34,351 bases of DNA from Acidobacteriaceae bacterium (lineage in GTDB: Bacteria; Acidobacteriota; Terriglobia; Terriglobales; Acidobacteriaceae): NCBI GenBank assembly GCA_003142015.1, contig PLOI01000063.1, forward strand, positions 708-35,058, read 5' to 3'. The position numbers and the translations under genes are program-made. Below are positions 23,859 to 31,406 of the stretch, piece by piece. The stretch's first letter is position 1; each line of letters begins with the position of its first letter. The notes under the pieces were generated by a model. It did not search any database, was not told the DNA's origin, and saw only the letters and a list, made by a program, of their open reading frames with translations.

Positions 23859-25253
23859 TTAGACCAGACCCTGATCCAGCATCGCGTCCGCGACTTTCAG
23901 GAAGCCGGCGATATTGGCGCCATTCACGAGGTTGCCCGGCGTGCCATACTTCTTGGCCGTTTCGTAGCAATTCTCATGGACGGCGATCATGATCTTGTGC
24001 AAGCGAGCGTCGACTTCTTCGCGTGTCCACGACAGGCGCATGCTGTCCTGCGTCATTTCCAGTCCGGAGGTGGCGACGCCGCCGGCATTGGAGGCCTTGG
24101 CCGGCCCGTAGAGGACCTTGGCGTCGATGAACGCCTTTGTCGCTTCCAGCGAGCTCGGCATATTCGAGCCTTCGCAGACCAGCTTGACGCCGTTCTTCAG
24201 CAGATTGAACGCATCCTTTGCGTTGATCTCGTTTTGAGTGGCGCTCGGGAACGCGCAATCGGCCTTGATGTCCCACAGCGGGTTGTAGTCTAGCTTGCGG
24301 TTGATGGGCGTGTAGATCGCGTTCCTGTATTTGTCGGCGTACTCCTTGATGCGGCCGCGGCAGTTGTTCTTCAGGTCAAGAACATAGGCCAGCTTCTCGC
24401 GGTCAATGCCGTCGGCGTCGTAAATGAAGCCGTCGGAATCGGACAACGTGACCGTCTTCGCGCCCAGGTCAAGCAGCTTCTCGACCGTATATTGCGAGAC
24501 ATTGCCGCTGCCGGAAACCAGGCAAACCTTGCCTTCCAGCGAGTCTTTCCGCGTCTTCAGCATCTCGTCGGCGAAGTACACGCAGCCGTAGCCGGTGGCT
24601 TCGGGACGAATCAACGAGCCGCCCCATCCCAGGCCTTTGCCCGTCAGAACGCCGGTGAACTCATTGCGCAGACGCTTGTATTGTCCGAATAGATAGCCAA
24701 TCTCGCGTCCGCCCACGCCGATGTCGCCGGCCGGGATGTCTGTGTCGGGGCCGATGTGGCGTTCCAGTTCGCTCATGAAGCTCTGGCAGAAGCGCATCAC
24801 TTCGTTGTCGCTCTTGCCCTTGGGATCGAAATCGGATCCGCCCTTGCCGCCGCCCATGGGCAGCGTGGTCAGCGAGTTCTTGAATACTTGCTCGAACGCC
24901 AGGAACTTCAGAATGCCGAGGTTGACCGAGGGGTGCAAACGCAGTCCGCCCTTGTACGGACCGATGGCGCTGTTCATTTCAATGCGGAAGCCGCGATTGA
25001 TTTGCACGTCGCCCTTGTCGTCGAACCAGGGAACGCGGAACATGATCACTCGTTCCGGCTCGGTGATGCGCTCCAGGATCTTTTCTTTCTGATACCGCGG
25101 GTGGCGATCCAACACAGGCTTCAAGGAATCGACCACTTCATGAACGGTCTGGTGAAATTCCGGCTCGCATGGGTTCTTGGTTTTCACGAGGTTGAGAATG
25201 TGATTGACATACTCCGCTGCATTACACGTAAGCGGTTCCATAACAGCACTCAT
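23859..25253 (-). CDS. gdhA: Glutamate dehydrogenase, hexameric NADP-type
   Basis: A 464-residue cytoplasmic enzyme interconverting glutamate with 2-oxoglutarate and ammonium. It aligns along its length with the ~450-residue bacterial GDH family. The substrate and catalytic segments are intact: FRIEMNSAIGPYKGGLRLHP, LPMGGGKGGSDFDPKG with the catalytic lysine, and PAGDIGVGGREIGYLFGQY. A nucleotide-binding VSGSGNVSQYTVEKL follows. NADP preference is inferred from family resemblance only. GGAGG lies 8 bases before the ATG; Met5 is an alternative start. It follows the Vor/aminotransferase operon on the same strand, about 300 bases after ilvE. There it could recycle glutamate formed by transamination to 2-oxoglutarate, or supply glutamate for the reverse reaction. 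Confidence 0.94.
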   Translation of the reverse strand: MSAVMEPLTCNAAEYVNHILNLVKTKNPCEPEFHQTVHEVVDSLKPVLDRHPRYQKEKILERITEPERVIMFRVPWFDDKGDVQINRGFRIEMNSAIGPYKGGLRLHPSVNLGILKFLAFEQVFKNSLTTLPMGGGKGGSDFDPKGKSDNEVMRFCQSFMSELERHIGPDTDIPAGDIGVGGREIGYLFGQYKRLRNEFTGVLTGKGLGWGGSLIRPEATGYGCVYFADEMLKTRKDSLEGKVCLVSGSGNVSQYTVEKLLDLGAKTVTLSDSDGFIYDADGIDREKLAYVLDLKNNCRGRIKEYADKYRNAIYTPINRKLDYNPLWDIKADCAFPSATQNEINAKDAFNLLKNGVKLVCEGSNMPSSLEATKAFIDAKVLYGPAKASNAGGVATSGLEMTQDSMRLSWTREEVDARLHKIMIAVHENCYETAKKYGTPGNLVNGANIAGFLKVADAMLDQGLV

Positions 25254-25362
25254 AAGTGTTTCCTCCGAATTTCAAGTTCTGAACGAGTTAAGAAGCAAAA
25301 CGCTGCAACAATTGCGGCAGCGATCATAAATGCGTGGAGCAACGGCGCAGCCATGATTGACG

Positions 25363-25494
25363 TCACCGGATTTCGTGATGAATGAACACAAGTCCCCAGG
25401 CATGAAACACAATGCACGCGGCCACGTTCGCTGCCGCACCAAAATGTTCCAACGCAACGATGCAGGCTTTATCTGCATCGTTCGTTGTGCTCAT
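25363..25494 (-). CDS. Possible 43-residue small protein between ilvE and gdhA
   Basis: An ATG at 25494 follows a strong AGGAGG placed about 10 bases upstream. It opens a 43-codon frame, MSTTNDADKACIVALEHFGA... ending F-I-H-H-E-I-R. The centre is hydrophobic (ANVAACIVFHAWGLVFI), consistent with a short membrane segment. It lies in the ~300-bp gap between ilvE and gdhA on the same strand. I recognise no family. The gap holds nothing else evident except an 8-bp hairpin (CGATGCAG / CTGCATCG) that falls inside this ORF. Confidence 0.4.
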   Translation of the reverse strand: MSTTNDADKACIVALEHFGAAANVAACIVFHAWGLVFIHHEIR

Positions 25495-25555
25495 CTTCTT
25501 TCTTCCTCCTGTGGTCGAACCAGCCGGCAAAGCGCTTTCCCGCGAGATCAAAGTT

Positions 25556-26542
25556 TCAACCGGCAATAATTCCTGCCAGAGAACCATGGTCCTGCTCTTG
25601 TTTCATCCGCGCTTTGTAAACCGGCGTCAGCCAATTCAAGTAAGTCCGCAAATGTCCTCGCGTCGCATCGAAGTACAACTGTTGCACCTCGCGCGTAATC
25701 GCGCCGATCTTTCCATCTTTCACTAGCCGATGATCAACTTGCGTCACGGGCGAAACTCCCACTGCCGTGCCGGTGAAGAGCAGCTCGTCGCAAACATACA
25801 ACTCGCTGCGGTCGATGGGGCGCTCCACAACCTCGACACCCAATTCCCGCTGCGCCAGCTCCATCACTGCGTCGCGCGTGATGCCCTCCAGCACGTTCTC
25901 GGTCACCGGAGGTGTGATCAGTTTTCCCTTGCGCACCATGAAGATGTTGCATGATGAGCCCTCGGCAACATGACCGGCGTCGTTCAGAAAGATGGCTTCG
26001 TCGAAACCGCAGCGGTGGGCGTCGTCACTGGCCAGCGCGCTGTTCACGTATGCTCCGCAGATCTTGCCCCGCGCCGGAATCGCATTGTCGTCGATGCGCC
26101 GCCAGGAACTAACGCCCGCGTGCACTCCACCTTCTTTGGCCAGATATTCGCCAAAGGGAAGCGCGATCAGCGCAAAGGCGTTTTCGTCGTCGTAGCTTAT
26201 GCCCACGCGCTCGGCGCTTTTGTATGCCAGCGGCCTAACATATACATTCGTCCGAAAGCCATTCCTCCGCATCAGCTCGATGGTTATCTCGGTCAACTCC
26301 TCGGGCGACAGCGGAACAACAATCCGCAGGAAACCGCAGTTCTGCTTCCAGCGCTCATAGTGCTCCACGGGGCGCATCACAAACAGTTCCTGCTGCGCTT
26401 CATCCCAGTGCGCGCGAATCCCTTCAAACACGCCCGTGCCGTAGTGCAGGGCGTGAGTCAGAATTCCTACGCGCGCATCGGCAAGCGGCATATAACGCCC
26501 GTCGAAGTACACAATCATCTGCGGATCTCCATCAGTACGCAT
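25556..26542 (-). CDS. ilvE: Branched-chain amino acid aminotransferase
   Basis: A 328-residue fold-type IV PLP enzyme that exchanges the amino group between leucine, isoleucine or valine and 2-oxoglutarate. Signatures are IVYFDGRYMPLADARVGILT, LHYGTGVFEGIRAH, the PLP lysine Lys160 in IPARGKICGAYVNS, and NDAGHVAEGSSCNIFMVR. The start at 26542 overlaps the end of the upstream beta/gamma subunit gene by 11 bases and has AGGAGG about 7 bases before it, so translation is probably coupled. Being last in an operon with a 2-oxoacid:ferredoxin oxidoreductase suggests its products are oxidised to acyl-CoA, or that it aminates 2-oxoacids made by the reverse reaction. Confidence 0.92.
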   Translation of the reverse strand: MRTDGDPQMIVYFDGRYMPLADARVGILTHALHYGTGVFEGIRAHWDEAQQELFVMRPVEHYERWKQNCGFLRIVVPLSPEELTEITIELMRRNGFRTNVYVRPLAYKSAERVGISYDDENAFALIALPFGEYLAKEGGVHAGVSSWRRIDDNAIPARGKICGAYVNSALASDDAHRCGFDEAIFLNDAGHVAEGSSCNIFMVRKGKLITPPVTENVLEGITRDAVMELAQRELGVEVVERPIDRSELYVCDELLFTGTAVGVSPVTQVDHRLVKDGKIGAITREVQQLYFDATRGHLRTYLNWLTPVYKARMKQEQDHGSLAGIIAG

Positions 26543-28004
26543 TGCACACCTCCTGGCACGACTCTATGTAGAGCGCGCGGCCCTTTGCCAGCGCGCGCCC
26601 GTTCAACTCCATCCAGCGAGGACTCTTCACCAGCCGTTTGAATGCCGCGTCAATATTTACGTCTCGCAAAACTCCGGCGATCTCCAGCAGCGCGCCCAGC
26701 ATCACCATGTTGCAGGCTCGCGCGTCGCCCAGTTCGTCGGCCACTCGCGTGAAAGGACACGCCAGCACATGAATATCATCCTGTTCGCAATCGGCGGGGA
26801 ACGCATCGCCGTTGTATAGAATCCATCCCCCCGCTGGCACGCTCTTATAGAACTTCCTGAGCGAAGGCTCATTCATCGCCACCAGCACATCGGGATTCAT
26901 CACCATGGGCGAATCGATAGCATGCCTCGACAGACGCACATGGCAGTTCGAAGTGCCGGATCGCATCTCAGGTCCATACGAAGGCAGCCATGAAACCTCA
27001 AGGCCAGCATCCAACCCGGCCTCGGCTAGTACCTCGCCCAGCAGCAAAACTCCCTGTCCGCCAAAGCCCGCCACTCGTACGCGAAGATCCATCACTGCCT
27101 TCTCATCGTGCGCCGCCGGATTGCCTTCCGGCAGATCCTCGTTCGCGACGCCAAGAATTTTCGGAATCCGATCAAGCGCCGGTGCAGGCTCGGGCAACTG
27201 CCGGGGCTGCGCCTCTTTTGTGCGATCGAGAATCACCTTGAGCGGGAAAATCTTTCCCAACACATCGCGCACCCAGCGCTGCGCGTCCACGGGGTTCATC
27301 TTGAAGATCGTCGGGCACGGCGCCAGCACTTCGACCAGCGAAAAGCCCAGCCCGCGCACCTGGTTGTCCAGCGCGCGCCGCACAGCGCGCGTCGCCTGCG
27401 CAATCTGCTTGTTGTCTCCCAGACCAACTCGCTCAATGTAGACGGGAGCGTCCAGCGTGGCCAACATCTCGCTCATGTGCAGCGGATAGCCCTCGTTCTG
27501 CGCGCTGCGTCCGAAAGGAGTTGTCGCGGTCTTCTGAAGCAACGGGGTGGTAGGCGCCATCTGTCCGCCCGTCATGCTGTAGATTCCGTTGTTCACGAAG
27601 ATGACCGTGATATTTTCGCCGCGATTCGCCGCATGAATAATCTCCGCAGTTCCAATCGACGACAAATCGCCGTCGCCCTGGTAGCTGATCAGGATGCTCT
27701 CCGGCCTGCTCCGCTTGATGGCCGTGGCCACCGCCGGCGCGCGTCCATGCGCCACCTGCACGTTGCCCACGTCGAAGTACTCGTATGCCAGCACCGAGCA
27801 ACCCACCGGGCTGATCAGAATCGTCCTGTCCTGGATGCCCAACTCATCGATAGCCCGCGCCACCATCTTGTGCACGATGCCGTGCCCGCACCCTGGGCAA
27901 TAGTGCGTCTGGTGCTGCAACTCATCCTTGCGCTCAAAGCGCGCGAAGAATGCCTTCGGCCGGGCGTGCGACACTTCGTATTCAGAAACCATCTCGCTAG
28001 GCAT
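26532..28004 (-). CDS. 2-oxoacid:ferredoxin oxidoreductase, fused beta (TPP) and gamma subunits
   Basis: A 490-residue fusion. Residues 1-270 are the thiamine-diphosphate beta subunit: CPGCGH (36-41), and GDGD (110-113) with NN (138-139), the TPP/Mg motif. After a Pro-rich linker (about 265-305), residues 306-490 are the gamma subunit, opening with [21 protein letters not shown]. Together with the VorB-type alpha subunit and the ferredoxin-like subunit it should convert a branched-chain 2-oxoacid plus CoA to acyl-CoA, CO2 and reduced ferredoxin. The ATG overlaps the alpha gene stop by 8 bases (ATGCCTAG). In many anaerobes beta and gamma are separate proteins, so the fusion is notable though not unique. 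Confidence 0.9.
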   Translation of the reverse strand: MPSEMVSEYEVSHARPKAFFARFERKDELQHQTHYCPGCGHGIVHKMVARAIDELGIQDRTILISPVGCSVLAYEYFDVGNVQVAHGRAPAVATAIKRSRPESILISYQGDGDLSSIGTAEIIHAANRGENITVIFVNNGIYSMTGGQMAPTTPLLQKTATTPFGRSAQNEGYPLHMSEMLATLDAPVYIERVGLGDNKQIAQATRAVRRALDNQVRGLGFSLVEVLAPCPTIFKMNPVDAQRWVRDVLGKIFPLKVILDRTKEAQPRQLPEPAPALDRIPKILGVANEDLPEGNPAAHDEKAVMDLRVRVAGFGGQGVLLLGEVLAEAGLDAGLEVSWLPSYGPEMRSGTSNCHVRLSRHAIDSPMVMNPDVLVAMNEPSLRKFYKSVPAGGWILYNGDAFPADCEQDDIHVLACPFTRVADELGDARACNMVMLGALLEIAGVLRDVNIDAAFKRLVKSPRWMELNGRALAKGRALYIESCQEVCNAY

Positions 28005-29091
28005 TTGTCATCCGCTCCTCTTCCAGTTGCATTTCCGACAGAATTCGTCCCGCCTGTTGCTGTACGATCCCGAGAACCTCTTCGTGTGACGGAACATTCC
28101 CGCCCACGCGACTGAAGAACTCCACCGGACGCGCGCCGTTCACCGCGAGCCGCACATCTTCCACCATTTGCCCGTTGCTCATCTCCACCACCACGAAAAC
28201 GCGCGCCGTCTTGGCCAGGCGCTGAAAATTCTTGGTAGGGAACGGATACAGCGTGATCGGCCGCAGCACGCCCACCTTGATCCCGTTCGCGCGAGCTTCG
28301 GCTGCCACGGCCTTCAAAATCCGCGCCACAATCCCGTAGCCCACCAGCACAATCTCCGCGTCCTCGGTTTGCCACTCTTCGGCGCGCACCTCGCACTCTT
28401 CTACGCGGCGATACTTTGCTTCCAAATCGAGTTGATGCTTCTCCAGCCCATCGTTATCCAGAACCAGCGATGTCAAGAAGTTGCCGCGCGTCTCTTTCGT
28501 TCCCGCCACAGCCCAACCCGGCATGCGCGGCTCGACGGCCGTCTGCGGAAACTCGACCGGCTCCATCATCTGCCCGATAAATCCATCTGCCAGCAGCACC
28601 ACCGGATTGCGATAGCGGTCGGCCAGCTCAAAAGCCAGCGCGGTCAAATCCGCCATCTCCTGCACGGAATGGGGCGCCAGCACGATCGTCCGATAGTTGC
28701 CGTGGCCGCCGCCCTTCACCACCTGGTGATAGTCGCCCTGCTCGGAGGAAATGTTTCCTAATCCCGGCCCGGCACGGGTAATGTCCACGATCACGCAGGG
28801 CAACTCCGCGCCCGCCAGGTAGCTCATACCTTCCTGCATCAGGCTGATCCCCGGTCCGCTCGAAGACGTCATCACCCGCACGCCCGCCGATGCAGCGCCG
28901 TACAGCATATTGATCGACGCGACTTCGCTCTCCGCTTGCAGAAACACTCCGCCTGACGGCGGCATGTAAAGCGCAGCGGCCTCGGTAATCTCAGTCGCGG
29001 GCGTGATGGGATATCCATAGAACGCGCGACATCCAGCGAGAATCGCGCTCTTCACAACCGCTTCGTTGCCCTTCATCAGTTGCTTGCGCAT
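27997..29091 (-). CDS. vorB: 3-methyl-2-oxobutanoate:ferredoxin oxidoreductase alpha subunit (VorB-type)
   Basis: A 364-residue pyrimidine-binding alpha subunit. The sequence closely follows VorB of valine/branched-chain 2-oxoacid oxidoreductases: [76 protein letters not shown], and [15 protein letters not shown]. Substrate specificity for branched-chain acids is inferred from this resemblance and from the neighbouring aminotransferase; 2-oxoglutarate or pyruvate would be alternatives. The start at 29091 overlaps the preceding ferredoxin-like gene by 16 bases, with GGGGG about 8 bases upstream. Confidence 0.9.
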   Translation of the reverse strand: MRKQLMKGNEAVVKSAILAGCRAFYGYPITPATEITEAAALYMPPSGGVFLQAESEVASINMLYGAASAGVRVMTSSSGPGISLMQEGMSYLAGAELPCVIVDITRAGPGLGNISSEQGDYHQVVKGGGHGNYRTIVLAPHSVQEMADLTALAFELADRYRNPVVLLADGFIGQMMEPVEFPQTAVEPRMPGWAVAGTKETRGNFLTSLVLDNDGLEKHQLDLEAKYRRVEECEVRAEEWQTEDAEIVLVGYGIVARILKAVAAEARANGIKVGVLRPITLYPFPTKNFQRLAKTARVFVVVEMSNGQMVEDVRLAVNGARPVEFFSRVGGNVPSHEEVLGIVQQQAGRILSEMQLEEERMTNA

Positions 29092-29378
29092 GAACTTGCC
29101 CCCACAATGTCTGTATCAATGGCGTGTCCGGTATTGACCGGCGGATGCGCGAGTTTCAAAACAGTAATCGCTCCCGGTTCCGGGCACACCATAAAGCAGA
29201 TTCCGCACCCCGTGCAGCCCGCGCCCGCATACGTTGCCGTGCGATAGCCGTAGTGATTCAATCGTTCGCTCAGGGCAATCACCTTCGGCGGACACGCCTC
29301 CGCGCAGAGGCCGCAGCCCTTGCACTCTTCCACATCCACCCGCAGCATGCCACGGTCCTTCTTTCCCACTTCCGTCAT
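29076..29378 (-). CDS. Ferredoxin-like (2x[4Fe-4S]) delta subunit of the 2-oxoacid oxidoreductase
   Basis: A 100-residue protein with two classical four-cysteine clusters: [12 protein letters not shown] (Cys19, 22, 25, 29) and [12 protein letters not shown] (Cys55, 58, 61, 65). In VorABCD-type enzymes this subunit passes electrons from the TPP site to free ferredoxin. The ATG at 29378 has GGAGG about 11 bases upstream; a GTG at 29408 would begin right at the end of the preceding gene. It overlaps vorB by 16 bases. Confidence 0.9.
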   Translation of the reverse strand: MTEVGKKDRGMLRVDVEECKGCGLCAEACPPKVIALSERLNHYGYRTATYAGAGCTGCGICFMVCPEPGAITVLKLAHPPVNTGHAIDTDIVGASSCASN

Positions 29379-29408
29379 TTCCACCCCTCCCCGGCCGGCC
29401 GTAAGCAC

Positions 29409-30734
29409 TTAGGCATAAATGACCGCCGCCGCTTGGCGCTCCATATAATGGGAGCGCACCGCAAAATCTCCCAACTCATCCCTGAATCGCGGATCGGCAA
29501 TCGCGATCAGCGCCTCTGCCCGCTCACGCAGCGTTTTCCCATGCAGGTATGCAATGCCGTGCTCGGTCACCACATAATGCACATCGGCGCGCGAAGTTAC
29601 CACGCCTGAGCCCGGCTCCAGCATCGGCGCAATCCGCGAAACCGTGCCGCGCCGCGCCGTCGAAAGCAGCGCGATGATCGGCACTCCACCCTTGGAACGC
29701 GATGCTCCACGAATAAAATCCACTTGTCCGCCAAACCCGCTGTAGGGCTTGGTTCCCAGCGAGTCAGCGCACACCTGGCCCGTCAAATCCACCTGCAGTG
29801 CTGAGTTGATGGCGACCATCCTGTCGTTCTGCGCCACCACAAACGGATCGTTGGTGTAGCAAATCGGACGGAACTCGAAAGCCGGATTGTCATGGACAAA
29901 GTCAATGAGCCGCTGCGATCCGAGCGCAATCGAGATCACCGCCTTGCCGCGGTGCAGCGTCTTGCGCTCGCCGTTGATTACGCCCGACTCCATCAGGTCG
30001 ATTACGCCGTCCCCGACCAACTCACTGTGAATTCCCAGGTCGCGCTTATCTCCCAGGCAGGCCAGCACCGCGTCGGGGATCCCGCCGATACCGGTCTGCA
30101 GCGTTGCTCCTTCGGGAATCAGCGAGGCCACATTCTCCGCCACGCGGCGGTGCAATTCGGTGAACGGTTCCGGGTGCAATTCCAGCAGCGGGTGTGATGT
30201 TTCCACGATCGCGGAGATGCGGCTCACATGAATGGCCGTCTCTCCATGCGTGCGCGGCATCTGCTCATTGACTTCGGCAATCACCGTCCGTGCGCAGCGG
30301 GTGGCGTTCAAGGTGCAGCCCACGGTCGTTCCCAGGGTCACGTATCCGTGATCATCCGGTGGCGATACCTGGATCAGCACCACGTCAAGAGGCAGATTGC
30401 CGCTCGAAAACAAGCCTTCAATGTCGCTGAGGAAGATGGGCGTGTAGTCGGCGCGTCCCGCAACCACTGCCTCGCGCACGTTCTCTCCCATGAACATTGC
30501 CCGATGACGAAAAATTCCTGCGTACTCGGGCCGGGTGTACTCCGCGTCGCCCATCGTCTTTATGTGCACGATCTCAACGTTGCGCAGTTCGCCCGCTCGC
30601 GCCACCAGAGCATTCAGAAGTGTAGCTGGCGTGGCGCAATTGGAATGAACCCATACACGGTCGCCGGAGCGGACCGCCTTCAGCGCCTCGGCGGCGTCCA
30701 CGCACTTGTTCCGATACTCTTCGCGCCAGTTCAT
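29409..30734 (-). CDS. Acyl-CoA:carboxylate CoA-transferase (acetyl-CoA hydrolase/transferase family)
   Basis: A 441-residue enzyme of the family that includes 4-hydroxybutyrate and butyryl-CoA:acetate CoA-transferases. Key segments are LQTGIGGIPDAVL and GIHSELVGDGVIDL, which carries the glutamate that forms the covalent CoA thioester. NSALQVDLTGQV and SGFGGQVDFIRGA are further family signatures. As first gene of an operon with VorB-type subunits and a branched-chain aminotransferase, it likely exchanges CoA between branched acyl-CoA and acetate or another acid, releasing isobutyrate, isovalerate or 2-methylbutyrate and saving the thioester energy. ATG at 30734 has GGAG 10 bases upstream; the frame also opens at 30764. 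A CRP-type palindrome lies about 190 bases upstream. Confidence 0.88.
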   Translation of the reverse strand: MNWREEYRNKCVDAAEALKAVRSGDRVWVHSNCATPATLLNALVARAGELRNVEIVHIKTMGDAEYTRPEYAGIFRHRAMFMGENVREAVVAGRADYTPIFLSDIEGLFSSGNLPLDVVLIQVSPPDDHGYVTLGTTVGCTLNATRCARTVIAEVNEQMPRTHGETAIHVSRISAIVETSHPLLELHPEPFTELHRRVAENVASLIPEGATLQTGIGGIPDAVLACLGDKRDLGIHSELVGDGVIDLMESGVINGERKTLHRGKAVISIALGSQRLIDFVHDNPAFEFRPICYTNDPFVVAQNDRMVAINSALQVDLTGQVCADSLGTKPYSGFGGQVDFIRGASRSKGGVPIIALLSTARRGTVSRIAPMLEPGSGVVTSRADVHYVVTEHGIAYLHGKTLRERAEALIAIADPRFRDELGDFAVRSHYMERQAAAVIYA

Positions 30735-31406
30735 CTCAGCTTCACTCCGTACTCGCGTTCGCATCGGCCGTCCATTCTATTTCCTTTATTGCTGCCGCTC
30801 GCCGCCAACCAACATCTCAGCCTTGCTTTCTCACTCTCAAAACCGCTTCGCCTACCTCTGCAAATGTGCCTCCCCAAAACCCAAATCATTCTCTGCTTCG
30901 CTAAGATACGCGGCTGTGATGAGTGTCACTATCCTATTACTCAATGAGGGTAAAATGCCACTTAAACTAGCCAACTTTCCGAACGTAAAGTTTTGCCTAT
31001 CTAAAAAGTAAGAGTGTTAACTTTGGATACCCGCAAATTTATCTAAGTGTTGTAGCCTGCGAAAAGAAATAAATAGGAGGACAAAAAAGATAAATATATG
31101 CGTAAGATTTGTGTACTCAGACACATACAGAATAAGTTAGTCATTGGTTGCTGGTAACTTTCGGCATGACTTAGGGGCCGCAACACAAAAGATGGTGAGC
31201 GCCTGTACGCAGTCCGAAGCGGCAATCAATTGTGGTAACCCGAAGATAGAAACTACCCATCTTGTATTAACCGCACGAGATTAATTACATAAGTTTGATG
31301 AGCTTCCATTTCACTCGTCGTTCACGTTCTCCAAAATGATTCCGGCTTAGGAAAATTCCTTGCCGCCCTTGTATTCTGAGGGCAACTGGATTCTAATTTC
31401 GTTCGG
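30735..31406. other. 670-bp intergenic region with an AT-rich stretch
   Basis: The region separates the divergent CoA-transferase operon and the spermidine-synthase-like gene. The part near the operon is pyrimidine-rich on the + strand and holds the CRP-type site at 30915-30930. From about 30950 to 31330 the sequence is clearly more AT-rich than the rest of the window. An AGGAGG at 31075-31080 is followed only by a 19-codon ORF at a poor distance. I see no tRNA, IS end or recognisable gene remnant. Confidence 0.5.
30915..30930. promoter_or_regulatory. CRP-type operator upstream of the CoA-transferase/Vor operon
   Basis: TGTGATGAGTGTCACT matches TGTGA-N6-TCAC. It shares the longer TGTGATG....TCAC pattern with the site upstream of the decaheme cytochrome. 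It is about 190 bases upstream of the first operon gene (30734, minus strand). Control by the Crp/Fnr-family regulator at 14080-14832 is inferred from its CRP-like recognition helix. Confidence 0.55.

Noticed and set aside
31098-31157. A 19-codon ORF after AGGAGG in the AT-rich island
   Set aside because: The ribosome site is about 17 bases from the ATG, too far, and the peptide has no recognisable feature.
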